This document shows positions 1 through 7,653 of a DNA stretch of 64,000 bases, piece by piece (the stretch's first letter is position 1; each line of letters starts with the position of its first letter). The translations under genes were made by a program, and so were the position numbers. A model generated the notes under the pieces. It was not told the DNA's origin, made no database searches, and was given only the letters and a program-made list of their open reading frames with translations. Source of the DNA: Vibrio cyclitrophicus (GTDB lineage: Bacteria; Pseudomonadota; Gammaproteobacteria; Enterobacterales; Vibrionaceae); contig CP065366.1 of NCBI GenBank assembly GCA_023206055.1, forward strand, positions 1,736,001-1,800,000, read 5' to 3'.

Positions 1-1
1 G

Positions 2-496
2 CAATCAACAAGATGCGAACTCACAGGCTTACACAATAGACGTTACTTGGAGCAATTGTTAACTCAGCCGATGCCACATCATTTGTCATCGTTTGGATAT
101 ACACTCGCTATTTTAGATTTAGACCGCTTCAAACAAGTTAATGACACTTATGGGCATGATGTCGGTGACCAAGTGCTGGTGGAGGTCGCTAAGCGTTTAG
201 AGCAAACCTTATCAAAAAACGATGTAGTGGCAAGATGGGGTGGAGAAGAGTTCGTTTTATTGCTGGCTGGGAATCAAGATCCTAATAGAGAGCTTGAGCT
301 GATAAGACAAGCGATCGCTGACCGACCGATTGAAACGCATTCTGGGCCATTAGAATTAACCACATCGATTGGTGCGACGACTCATCTAACGGAACAACAA
401 TTGAATAGCAGTACTTATAAGAAATACTTGAAATCAGCAGACGATGCTTTGTATCAAGCTAAGCAGTCAGGGCGCAATAAAGTGCTTATCGCTTGA
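2..496 (+). CDS. Diguanylate cyclase GGDEF domain, 3' part of a longer gene
   Basis: The reading frame is open to the window edge and the residues before the first possible start (TTG at 47) read LTGLHNRRYLEQLL, which is the usual beginning of a GGDEF domain. The gene therefore starts upstream of the window and only the catalytic domain is visible. It carries LDLDRFKQVNDTYGH (metal and substrate binding) and RWGGEEF, the active-site signature, so cyclic-di-GMP synthesis is likely. The allosteric I-site (RxxD five residues before GGEEF in PleD) reads SKND, so product inhibition may be lost. The sensor domain is not visible. The DNA ends in a strong hairpin shared with the convergent small gene. 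Confidence 0.9.
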   Translation, partial: QSTRCELTGLHNRRYLEQLLTQPMPHHLSSFGYTLAILDLDRFKQVNDTYGHDVGDQVLVEVAKRLEQTLSKNDVVARWGGEEFVLLLAGNQDPNRELELIRQAIADRPIETHSGPLELTTSIGATTHLTEQQLNSSTYKKYLKSADDALYQAKQSGRNKVLIA

Positions 497-548
497 ACCC
501 TCAAACATGCTAGATCCCCTGTAATCAAGAAACCTGAACTTCAATAAC

Positions 549-604
549 TAAGCGAATAAGAGTGCTTATCTTAACTAGTACAGCTATCTACTCTTATTCG
601 TTTA
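549..604. terminator. Long inverted repeat between convergent genes
   Basis: Arms at about 549-563 and 590-604 are complementary over 15 bases with one G:U pair; the core is CGAATAAGAGT / ACTCTTATTCG around a 26-base loop. It lies between a plus-strand gene ending at 496 and a minus-strand gene ending at 632, so it probably ends transcription from both sides. The loop is long for a classical terminator. Confidence 0.5.
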
Positions 605-631
605 ATTCATATTTTGATTTGGCTTGGTGAA

Positions 632-817
632 CTATTTAGCGACACCTTGAAGCATTTCAACCAATTCGCCTTCCGTTGCTGGTTCGTTAGCGAGTTCAAC
701 CACCGCTGAAGCGCCGCCTTTTAACATGTAGGCTTGGGTACCGCAGTGGTCATAGTGGAACCATTTACCATCTACACATACGTCGGTATAACATCTTGGG
801 TCTTGTTTAAGTTCCAT
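632..817 (-). CDS. Small conserved-looking hypothetical protein (61 aa)
   Basis: I do not recognise the family. The product has 61 residues and begins MELKQDPRCYTDVCVDGKW. It has three cysteines (CYTDVC and HYDHC) and no signal peptide or membrane segment. A good ribosome site (AAGGAAG) lies about seven bases before the ATG, which supports a real gene. The Cys/His pattern could bind a metal, but that is only a possibility. It stands alone on the minus strand. Confidence 0.6.
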   Translation of the reverse strand: MELKQDPRCYTDVCVDGKWFHYDHCGTQAYMLKGGASAVVELANEPATEGELVEMLQGVAK

Positions 818-1090
818 ATCAACTTCCTTATTAACATTTGCCTAACGTTTTTCAGACTAGTTGATCACAAGTCTGGGTAAATTGATCTAAATCAATCTAG
901 AGTGTAATTGATGATTTGATCATCAAAATAGGAGAAGTGTGTCTATCGAAGGAGTGATCTCTCGCTGATTACAGCGACCAAAGGTCGTGATTCTAGTTGG
1001 TAACTCTTGCTCTTTTGCTTGCCAGGTGAAGCTTTTCTACATACGCTAGCCACTCTCTTAATCCCTATACAGACTTGATTGTGTTCGAAA

Positions 1091-1759
1091 ATGACTAATA
1101 TCTTTATCGTTGTAATTGTTCTGGTTGTGTTCTTTTACTTTATTCAAAAGTATGTGGTGAAACACGATGACACCAAAGACCATGCTTATCAGAAGAAAGG
1201 GGCGTTGATGTCAGCGCAACAGGCGACATTCTATAACGCGCTTAAATCCGCGGTGGGCAACCATGGGGAAGTGTTTGCCAAAGTCAGCATGTCGAACGTG
1301 CTGGTTCCTGCTAAGACGAACAACAAGAAGAATTGGTTTATCGCCAACAACAAGATCTCACGTAGCTATTTCGACTTTGTTGTTTGTGACCCGAGAACGT
1401 TAGAGCCCCGCGTAATCATCGAACTGGATAACGGTAAAGAACTCAATAAAGGGAAAGTCGACCGCGAAAAGCTACTGATTCACGTGTGTAAATCAGCAGG
1501 TTTACCATTGATTGGAGCTTCAATTAAGCACAGTTATCAAGTAAGCCGTTTGAAGAGGTTGTTGGCAGCGCACATCGATTTAATCGAACCATCCAAAGAA
1601 GTTCGATTTTGTAAGAATTGTGGTAGCCCGATGATCATCAAACTGGCAAGCCAAGGAGATTACAAAGGCCGACGCTTCTTCACATGTAGCCGCCAGCCTA
1701 ACTGTACGTATACAGAGAACTACAACGTTGTATTCGATGTGGATGAAGATTCTAACTAA
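1091..1759 (+). CDS. Membrane-anchored DUF2726 protein with topoisomerase-type zinc ribbon
   Basis: The 222-residue product begins with one hydrophobic helix (MTNIFIVVIVLVVFFYFI). A DUF2726 domain follows (about residues 45-165; YFDFVVCDPRTLEPRVIIELDNG resembles the restriction-endonuclease-like core of this family). The C-terminal zinc ribbon has CKNC and, about 20 residues later, CSRQPNC, as in the C4 finger of topoisomerase I. Such proteins are widespread in gammaproteobacteria and their job is unknown; nucleic-acid binding at the membrane is an inference. I prefer the ATG at 1091 to a TTG four codons upstream because it puts the charged start directly before the membrane helix. No strong ribosome site is visible for either. 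Confidence 0.8.
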   Translation: MTNIFIVVIVLVVFFYFIQKYVVKHDDTKDHAYQKKGALMSAQQATFYNALKSAVGNHGEVFAKVSMSNVLVPAKTNNKKNWFIANNKISRSYFDFVVCDPRTLEPRVIIELDNGKELNKGKVDREKLLIHVCKSAGLPLIGASIKHSYQVSRLKRLLAAHIDLIEPSKEVRFCKNCGSPMIIKLASQGDYKGRRFFTCSRQPNCTYTENYNVVFDVDEDSN

Positions 1760-2024
1760 TATCTTGAGTTAAAATGCTTTATCAAAGGGGTAAGACGCAA
1801 AACAGGCAGATGTATATAGCTGTTGAACTAGAGGCGAAATGTGATCTACTTCAAGCCATTGATCTGCTTTGTGTTTAAAATTTATTCTGATTGTTGTTTT
1901 TAAAAGCAAACGATCAGTTTTGTGCAAATTTATCCTTGCACGCTACCCATTCACTCGCTATTATCCATCTCGTTCTGAAGCGTTAGCCACTTAGTAAAGC
2001 GGTTAGTTATGTTTCAAAGCATTT

Positions 2025-2101
2025 GCCCGCTTAGCTCAGTTGGTTAGAGTACTTGCATGACATGCAAGGTGTCACTGGTTCGAGTCCAGTAGCGGGCACC
2101 A
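2025..2101 (+). tRNA. tRNA-Val (anticodon GAC)
   Basis: A complete cloverleaf can be folded: acceptor GCCCGCT pairs with AGCGGGC, the D arm contains AGCTCAGTTGGTTAGAG, the anticodon stem CTTGC/GCAAG holds loop ATGACAT with anticodon GAC, and the T arm has GGTTCGAGTCC. CCA is encoded. The sequence closely resembles Escherichia coli tRNA-Val2. A terminator follows 13 bases downstream. Confidence 0.96.
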
Positions 2102-2114
2102 AATTATACGAAAG

Positions 2115-2138
2115 AGCCCACCTAGTGTGGGCTTTTTT
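2115..2138 (+). terminator. Rho-independent terminator of tRNA-Val
   Basis: A perfect 7-bp stem AGCCCAC/GTGGGCT with a 5-base loop is followed by TTTTTT. It may also slow transcription from the convergent minus-strand cytochrome operon that ends at 2210. Confidence 0.9.
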
Positions 2139-2209
2139 GTGTCTGTAATTCCTCGTTTTATCAGACTCTTAGCTATTTCTTGGTCCCAAGAGGTCCCAAG
2201 AGGTGTTGC

Positions 2210-2539
2210 CTAACTATCGCCGATTGAGCTTAAGTACTTGGAGATGAGACGCATATCTTGGTCAGAATAATGCTCCATCGCGACCTCCATTGGAACAAAC
2301 AGGCCATTCTTACGTTTCTTGTGTTTGTAATCACGCATTTGGTTGAACAAATACATCTCTGTCTGACCGCCGATCTTTGGATACATAGGCATAACGGGCT
2401 CATTGCCAGTTTCGCCATGACAAGTTGCACAGCCACCTTTCCCCGGTGCGATGTATAATTCTTTACCAAGCTCAATATCTGTTTTTGCGAAACAATTCAG
2501 AGAAATTGAAACCGTTAACAATATAAATAGGCGTTTCAT
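2210..2539 (-). CDS. Small periplasmic monoheme cytochrome c
   Basis: The 109-residue product has a signal peptide (MKRLFILLTVSISLNCFA) and one heme site, CATCH (C37, C40, H41), in a class I cytochrome c fold. Methionines near the C-terminal half (VPMEVAMEH) could give the second axial ligand. It would shuttle electrons in the periplasm. The ATG at 2539 lies two bases after the stop of the thioredoxin-like gene and has GAGGAC in front; longer in-frame starts would run back into that gene and lose the signal peptide. It is the last gene of the minus-strand redox locus. Confidence 0.87.
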   Translation of the reverse strand: MKRLFILLTVSISLNCFAKTDIELGKELYIAPGKGGCATCHGETGNEPVMPMYPKIGGQTEMYLFNQMRDYKHKKRKNGLFVPMEVAMEHYSDQDMRLISKYLSSIGDS

Positions 2540-2541
2540 CG

Positions 2542-3024
2542 TTAGTCCTCGTGATTGACTTTTGAAAGGCAGGTTAGCCACTCAGTAATTTCATTGACAT
2601 CGTTGCGAATGTAGCCGACATATCCAAACTTCACTTGGCCGTCTGTCACAATCATAGTGGCAGGTAAACCTTGGAATCCCCAGTCATGCAAAAGGTTAAA
2701 GCTTGGTTCAATAGTTTTCGGTAAGTGTTCAATTCCAAGTTTGGCAAACTGTTGCTCAATAGCATCTGGGTTATGTCCAATATGAATTGTCTCAATCGCA
2801 AAACCTGGTTGGGTCGCAATGCTGTCGAGCATTGGTAATTCTTTTAGACAAGGTGGACACCATACCGCCCATAGGTTGACCAAAGTGATGGGTTCAGACG
2901 TTGGACGCGACCAAGTTAGACTCTCTTTGGCTTCTGTAAAGCCCTCGGGAGTAGGGCATTCATTCGCTTGCGTACTGGTAGCAAAGAAGAGTATTGAACA
3001 GAGCAAAGCGATGGACTTATTCAT
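2542..3024 (-). CDS. TlpA-like periplasmic thioredoxin
   Basis: The 160-residue product has a signal peptide (cleavage near TQANE) and the thioredoxin active site WCPPC (C56, C59) in LVNLWAVWCPPCLKELPML, typical of the TlpA/ResA/DsbE group. Proteins of this group reduce apo-cytochrome c cysteines or the cysteines of copper-carrying SCO proteins and CuA sites. Its start overlaps the end of the SCO gene by eight bases, so coupled translation and a joint role in thiol or copper handling are likely. Its partner in the cell is not shown by sequence. Confidence 0.88.
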   Translation of the reverse strand: MNKSIALLCSILFFATSTQANECPTPEGFTEAKESLTWSRPTSEPITLVNLWAVWCPPCLKELPMLDSIATQPGFAIETIHIGHNPDAIEQQFAKLGIEHLPKTIEPSFNLLHDWGFQGLPATMIVTDGQVKFGYVGYIRNDVNEITEWLTCLSKVNHED

Positions 3025-3586
3025 TGAGGTAACCCTTTAAACTCTCGCTGATCTTAAAGCCCCCTTCGCCATAACCAAATACATCAATCAATTCACGATC
3101 TGGGCCGTAAAAATAGAGGTAAGTCGAATGGAAAACCTCATACTGTTTTGGCAGAGGCGGGTAGATAGGTTTGCCTTCTAAGCTGTAACCGTAAGTTGCT
3201 TTCAGATTCTTCGCTGCGATTTTGATTTGTTCTTGAGTGCCCGTTAACCCTACCACTTTAGGATCAAAGTATTTCACGTAGAGATCCATGTTCTCCACGG
3301 TGTCACGATTGGGGTCAACTGAGACAAAGATCGGTACGACTTGCTCTGCTTGCTCGCCTAAATCATTAACGGCGGTGGCTAGATCGATCACAGTGGTAGG
3401 ACATATATCAGGGCAACTGGTGTAGCCAATGCCAATTAATAGATGCTTACCTGGCCAGTTTTCAGCTGTGACTTTGCCAAGATTATATTCTTGGAGGTCA
3501 AATTGAAGTGGTTTAGCGGCGGCGCTAAAACTGAGCAGTGTGAGCGTTAAAGAAGCACTGCCTAGACATGAAATAAGTCGTTTCAT
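3017..3586 (-). CDS. SCO1/SenC-family copper metallochaperone
   Basis: The 189-residue product has a signal sequence and the copper-binding set of the SCO family: CPDIC (C58, C62) within GIGYTSCPDICPTT, and a distal histidine (H153) in YEVFHSTYLYF. SCO proteins deliver copper to, or reduce cysteines of, copper enzymes, best known for CuA of cytochrome oxidase. No oxidase subunit is in the window, so the client here is probably another member of this locus or a distant one. The gene overlaps the TlpA-like gene downstream and follows the propeller gene after 15 bases. Confidence 0.93.
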   Translation of the reverse strand: MKRLISCLGSASLTLTLLSFSAAAKPLQFDLQEYNLGKVTAENWPGKHLLIGIGYTSCPDICPTTVIDLATAVNDLGEQAEQVVPIFVSVDPNRDTVENMDLYVKYFDPKVVGLTGTQEQIKIAAKNLKATYGYSLEGKPIYPPLPKQYEVFHSTYLYFYGPDRELIDVFGYGEGGFKISESLKGYLNE

Positions 3587-3601
3587 CCTGAATTCCTATG
3601 A

Positions 3602-4696
3602 TTAGTGACATACTGTGTTTGTGATGCCCATTGAAAGTAGCTTCGGCGCTGCTAGCTTGGTATCGATTTCGTTGAGAAGCTTCTTACTGCGAATGTCATA
3701 AACAAACAGCTTCGATGAGCCTTTCTGCGTAGCGAACAGGGTTTTTGAGTCTGAAACAACGACAACTTCCCCCAGTTCATAGTTCAGTGGTACTGAAGTG
3801 ATAGGTTCGTCGGCCGCTAATTCAAAGATGTCTAGTGCCTCAGGTGATTCAATGATACCCATCTGCTCAATCCAACCTGTACGTATTGATTGAGGGGCCC
3901 CGTTGAGCTTAAATTCCTTAACGACTTCACCGCCCCAAGACTCAATGACTTTTGCTGTGCCGTTTTCACTGGCTAGAACAATATGTTCAGAGTCTGAGCT
4001 GACATAAGGACGCAACGGTGCAGAGTCAAACTGATAGCTCCCCATCTCTGCATCCATCATCAGATCCCAAACTACGACTGAGTTATCTTGATATTGGGAG
4101 GCTAATGCGAGTCGAGCGTTAGGGGATAGGGTAAGCTCCGAGACTCCCCCTTTTCCTACTGAAATGAACGATTTGTTTCCGTCGTGGTTGCGATAAATTA
4201 AAGTCTTACCTGTCATGCTCTCAGTGATGTATAAGTTGTAGCCACCATTGTCAAAATTCATGCTAAATGGAGATTGGATACCATCGATGGTTGTGACATG
4301 TTCACGAGTGAAGGGTTTGATAATCTCGATGCTATCTTTCATCGCAACGGCAAGCTGAGCTTCGTCAGAGTGAAAGGAAATCTCATTAGGGATGTCTTTA
4401 ACTGCCATAATCCAGTGAGTCTTTTTCACTAAATCATAGACATAGACCTGCGGTGTTCTACCATCGATATACACCAATACATCTTGAACGTCGGACACCT
4501 CCAAGCGAGTGGGTGTTGCTTTGAGTTTAATTTCGTCTGCATAGGAAAAATTAAAGGTATCAACGACCGCGACCTTAGATGAGGTTTGGTCTGAAATAAA
4601 GGCCCATCGTGCACCATCATCATAGCGAGAGGTTTCACTGGCCGAAAGATTCGTGGAGGCAAGGAGGGCAAGGGTAGCAAAAAGTCGTTTTTTCAT
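3602..4696 (-). CDS. Periplasmic YncE/WD40-like beta-propeller protein
   Basis: The 364-residue product has a signal peptide (cleavage near NLSASE) and repeating blades of about 40-45 residues, with motifs such as KVAVVDTFNF, VYVYDLVKK, SVVVWDLMM and LFVYDIRSKK. This fits a seven-bladed propeller of the YncE/cytochrome cd1-like group, but no heme ligand set of NirS/NirF could be identified. It may be a scaffold or a substrate-binding subunit. It starts a tight group with SCO, TlpA and cytochrome c, and is separated from the diheme gene by 145 bases with inverted repeats. Confidence 0.8.
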   Translation of the reverse strand: MKKRLFATLALLASTNLSASETSRYDDGARWAFISDQTSSKVAVVDTFNFSYADEIKLKATPTRLEVSDVQDVLVYIDGRTPQVYVYDLVKKTHWIMAVKDIPNEISFHSDEAQLAVAMKDSIEIIKPFTREHVTTIDGIQSPFSMNFDNGGYNLYITESMTGKTLIYRNHDGNKSFISVGKGGVSELTLSPNARLALASQYQDNSVVVWDLMMDAEMGSYQFDSAPLRPYVSSDSEHIVLASENGTAKVIESWGGEVVKEFKLNGAPQSIRTGWIEQMGIIESPEALDIFELAADEPITSVPLNYELGEVVVVSDSKTLFATQKGSSKLFVYDIRSKKLLNEIDTKLAAPKLLSMGITNTVCH

Positions 4697-4841
4697 GGTC
4701 GTTCTCTAGAAAGAGGTGGGCAAGCTTGGCCGTAAATAGGCAAAAAACTGCCAAGCTCACCGCAACTGTTTTGTAAGCCATCAAGAGGTTGGTCAACAAC
4801 CGTTACGATTTGGCTTACAGTCTATCTTTGTGCTGAAAAGA
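4697..4841 (-). promoter_or_regulatory. Intercistronic region with inverted repeats
   Basis: Between the diheme gene and the propeller gene lies an 8-bp inverted repeat GTAAGCCA (4773-4780) / TGGCTTAC (4811-4818). A second, imperfect pair built on GCTTGGC/GCCAAGC follows nearer the propeller gene, next to a short T-run on the minus strand. These could end or attenuate part of the transcripts or mark RNA processing. No promoter was identified with confidence. Confidence 0.35.
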
Positions 4842-6521
4842 CTAAGGGTTACGAATACAGCGTGTGTACATTTCGCGGTTTTCGTTTAGGCCATAGCCCG
4901 CACCTGTTGAGTAACCAACAGCCCAGCGTAATGAGCCCCCCGCTTTACCACGTAGGTCATACATGTTTGGATCTTGGTCATCTTTACGTGGTGGAAGAGG
5001 GCGGAAGTTCTGCTTCTCTGTTCCCACTTTGGCTGTGCTTGACCAGAACAAGTACTTGACTGGAGTATTAGGAAAGTACTCTTCATCAATCGACGGGTTA
5101 AATTTGTTGAAATCACCAATTGAGATCATCTCTTTGAAGTTTGGTAAGCGCCAATCTTTGTAGCCTGCATAATTAAGGTTTTCACAGTATTGCAGCGAGT
5201 CTTCCCACTTACGGCGGTTGTAGTCGATGTTTTGCTGCCACATACGCTGGGTTACGTTCTCGGTCACCGTACCGTCATTGTTATCGACCAGATCAAGGTT
5301 GTGGTATGCCGCATTGTTGTCTGCACGCACACAACGTACTAGCTTGGTTGAAGCTGTATGTTGACCCATAGTATGACCATCTGGGAAGCCGATATGCCAT
5401 GCGTGATCTGGGTGGTTCGAGACAGGGAAAGTCCAAATACCTGAGCTTTGACGTGGCATGTTCAAGAATGCATGAGTATTGATTGCAGGGCGGAACTCGC
5501 CAAAGTCAGCAATGGTGTGCAGCTCTTTAATGAGCGGGTAGCGCCAGTCGGTTTTTCCATCTAGCTCCAGGTTTGCGCAGTATTCTTTACCTTCCCCTGC
5601 AGTCATCCAGATACGAGACGAATCACGTTCCCATGTTAGCTTGGTGTTTTCATCAAAAGTCGTTAAGCCAGACTCTGAAACTGTAAATCGAGGTTGAACA
5701 CCTGGGTAATCGGAGTCTTCACCTTTTACATCGGTAAAGTTTTGGATCTGACCTGTATCGGGTAGGACAAAGCCTTCCGGTGCTGGCATGCCAATTCCAG
5801 TAATAAACTCCATACGTTCAATCTGTTTCAGCTCTTGCCCTGTCACGTAAGCGATGATGTCTTTGTAATCATCTTCAGAGAGCATTTTTGCGAAAGGTTG
5901 CATGATAGGCGCATCGCGGTTAGTACGGTTGCCGTCTCGGTACTCTTTCAACTGCTCGAAGATATAAGCTGGCATTTGCCCCTTGAACGATGGGTAGCGT
6001 TCGTTAGTGCTTACGGCTTGCTCTCCGTGACACATCTTACACGTCTTGTCGTAGGTCTCTTTGCCACGAGTCCAAGATTCGCCCCGAACGACTTCAGCGT
6101 TAGGGCTATATTTCATTTCACGTTCGCTCAGTACGATTGCCACATCCGCCATCACTTTAGGTGGAAGTAGATAAACGAATTCTTTCATCTGCACCGATAA
6201 GCCAGAACGACGCACGTCATCCATATCGGCCCATTGGTTGTAGATATATTGCGCAGGAAGCCCCGCCAATTTCGGACTCAGTGTCTCTGGCACTTCTTCT
6301 TTTGCAGGGCGGTGACAACCCATGTAACAACCAATCGTTGCACGGTTGGCTTGCTGGATTTCTTTTGGAGAGAGGTCGTCAATGGTGCGATTGATGGTGT
6401 AATCGGCTAGGCCATTGTCGACGTCTTTGTTGTTTGGTTGTGCACTTTTTTCAGCAACTGCGTGACCAGATAAAACAGCCGCACCGATCATCAGTGAAAG
6501 GGTAGAAATTGTCGTTTTCAT
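4842..6521 (-). CDS. Periplasmic diheme cytochrome c fused to two Lcl_C (DUF1566) domains
   Basis: The 559-residue product has a signal peptide (cleavage near HAVAEK). Two cytochrome c-like segments follow: one with CYMGCH (C65, C69, H70), a CX3CH spacing, and one with the ordinary CKMCH (C161, C164, H165). The remainder (about 285-405 and 410-559) consists of two Lcl_C/DUF1566 domains, recognised by WRYPLIKEL / WRLPNFKEM and the closing VRCVRADN / TRCIRNP. Lcl_C belongs to the C-type-lectin-like fold group that also includes formylglycine-generating enzyme. The start codon overlaps the stop of the NapC-like gene by one base, so this is the probable electron acceptor of that quinol dehydrogenase. 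Whether it is an enzyme or a carrier is unknown. Confidence 0.85.
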   Translation of the reverse strand: MKTTISTLSLMIGAAVLSGHAVAEKSAQPNNKDVDNGLADYTINRTIDDLSPKEIQQANRATIGCYMGCHRPAKEEVPETLSPKLAGLPAQYIYNQWADMDDVRRSGLSVQMKEFVYLLPPKVMADVAIVLSEREMKYSPNAEVVRGESWTRGKETYDKTCKMCHGEQAVSTNERYPSFKGQMPAYIFEQLKEYRDGNRTNRDAPIMQPFAKMLSEDDYKDIIAYVTGQELKQIERMEFITGIGMPAPEGFVLPDTGQIQNFTDVKGEDSDYPGVQPRFTVSESGLTTFDENTKLTWERDSSRIWMTAGEGKEYCANLELDGKTDWRYPLIKELHTIADFGEFRPAINTHAFLNMPRQSSGIWTFPVSNHPDHAWHIGFPDGHTMGQHTASTKLVRCVRADNNAAYHNLDLVDNNDGTVTENVTQRMWQQNIDYNRRKWEDSLQYCENLNYAGYKDWRLPNFKEMISIGDFNKFNPSIDEEYFPNTPVKYLFWSSTAKVGTEKQNFRPLPPRKDDQDPNMYDLRGKAGGSLRWAVGYSTGAGYGLNENREMYTRCIRNP

Positions 6522-7120
6522 TACAAGCCCTCTTGAGCAAGTAGGCGCAATTTGTCAGCTGCGCGCACACGCATGTTTTCTTTTAGGTTTGGATGTGCAA
6601 TGTCGTAGTGACAACTTGAACACTTCCATTGTGGGTCGTTGTCTTTATTGGCAAACGCAAGGTTGTGTGTCCAGTCTGAGATCTTTCCGTCTTCGGTTGC
6701 AGCTGAAGCTCGGCGTTCTAAATCACGGTGACAGTTCACACAGCCAGAATCGTAGACATAATCAGTACGTTTTGGGTGAAGTGCTTCGTAGTCAAGCTCT
6801 TCCATACCCAGTACATATTCACCCCATAGGTGACGCATGCCAGAAGTGCCTTTTACGTAGAGCTCTTCAACAACATTAGATTTTGGCAGATGACAATCGA
6901 CACACTCAGCCACAAATCCGTGAGAGTTGTTACCTCCGTGTATTGAGTTAGCAAAGGTTTCGACCATTGGTTCCATGGTGTGGCATGACGCGCAGAACTC
7001 ATTTGAGCTAAGGCTATGGAGAACCTCGGTAGCAGGAAGCGCTGTCAGTAAGCCAATTCCTGTACCAATGACAAGTAGTGCCCCAATGACTTTGCGTTTA
7101 ATGCCTTTTAAAAAATTCAT
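6521..7120 (-). CDS. NapC/NirT-family membrane tetraheme cytochrome c
   Basis: The 199-residue product has one N-terminal membrane anchor (about residues 10-30, not cleaved) and four CXXCH sites: CASCH (C43), CVDCH (C73), CVNCH (C127) and CSSCH (C167). Length, single anchor and heme spacing match NapC, NirT and CymA, which oxidise menaquinol or ubiquinol at the inner membrane and hand electrons to periplasmic partners. It starts nine bases after the copper chaperone gene and overlaps the diheme gene, which is therefore the most likely partner. Confidence 0.93.
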   Translation of the reverse strand: MNFLKGIKRKVIGALLVIGTGIGLLTALPATEVLHSLSSNEFCASCHTMEPMVETFANSIHGGNNSHGFVAECVDCHLPKSNVVEELYVKGTSGMRHLWGEYVLGMEELDYEALHPKRTDYVYDSGCVNCHRDLERRASAATEDGKISDWTHNLAFANKDNDPQWKCSSCHYDIAHPNLKENMRVRAADKLRLLAQEGL

Positions 7121-7129
7121 CGTATGTCC

Positions 7130-7603
7130 TTAGTGCTTATGCTGCATTGACATGTTGGTTCGCTTCACCACTTTGGCCATACAAGAAGGCTCATCAGTAT
7201 AGGTAGACCAAAGCGTGAGTTTGTACTCTTCACCGGCAACTGGACGCTTTTCGAAGTCACGGATCATCAGGTGTAAGCCGCCACGTTCAAACTTGATGGT
7301 GGTGTTCGGTTTCTTGATCTTGTATTGGGTCAACTGCTTCATTTTCATGATGCCATCAACCATCACAGTTTCATGTATTTCCGCTGTGGCTGATAGACCA
7401 TCGATACTGGCGCCTTGGATGGACTCTGGACCAGGAATACGGAGTGCTTTGATTTCTTCAGTGATGTTGAATCGAATATCGAAGAAGATACCCGTAACGT
7501 TTGAGCCTGGTGCAGGCTCTGAGATAACACAGTTAGTTAGATCAAGTGCGGCTTGGCTGCTAAATGAAGTCATTAGACCTAGAGTGAGAAGAATCTTTTT
7601 CAT
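7130..7603 (-). CDS. PCuAC-type periplasmic copper chaperone
   Basis: The 157-residue product has a signal peptide (cleavage near SSQAAL) and a PCuAC-like fold with the copper ligand set H77, M88, H111, M113 in AEIHETVMVDGIMKMKQ ... GGLHLMI. The spacing (HX10MX22HXM) is one residue longer than the usual HX10MX21HXM. The tail NMSMQHKH adds more possible Cu ligands. PCuAC proteins pass Cu(I) to SCO or directly to CuA sites. Presence with SCO and TlpA in one locus suggests copper insertion into a periplasmic client. A ribosome site (AGGAG) lies before the ATG. Confidence 0.87.
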   Translation of the reverse strand: MKKILLTLGLMTSFSSQAALDLTNCVISEPAPGSNVTGIFFDIRFNITEEIKALRIPGPESIQGASIDGLSATAEIHETVMVDGIMKMKQLTQYKIKKPNTTIKFERGGLHLMIRDFEKRPVAGEEYKLTLWSTYTDEPSCMAKVVKRTNMSMQHKH

Positions 7604-7624
7604 CAGTTACTCCTAAGAATTAAA

Positions 7625-7648
7625 ATTGAGCTGTGTGTACAGCCCAAT
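7625..7648 (-). terminator. Weak attenuator-like hairpin between porin and PCuAC genes
   Basis: On the minus strand ATTGGGCTGT pairs with ACAGCTCAAT (one G:U pair) and is followed by TTTTAATT. It could stop a part of the porin transcripts so that the outer-membrane protein is made in excess over the downstream redox genes. Confidence 0.45.
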
Positions 7649-7653
7649 TAGGA

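Noticed and set aside
2182..2201. 10-bp direct repeat (GGTCCCAAGA twice) near the tRNA as an attachment site
   Set aside because: It is outside the tRNA, does not copy its 3' end, and no integrase or element boundary was seen.
3602..4696. Heme site in the beta-propeller (C-terminal VCH)
   Set aside because: A single Cys-His at the very end is not a c-type heme motif, and no NirS/NirF-like ligand set was found.
7215..7616. 133-codon open frame opposite the PCuAC gene
   Set aside because: It is fully antisense to a well-supported gene, and its translation looks like a shadow of that gene's codon pattern.
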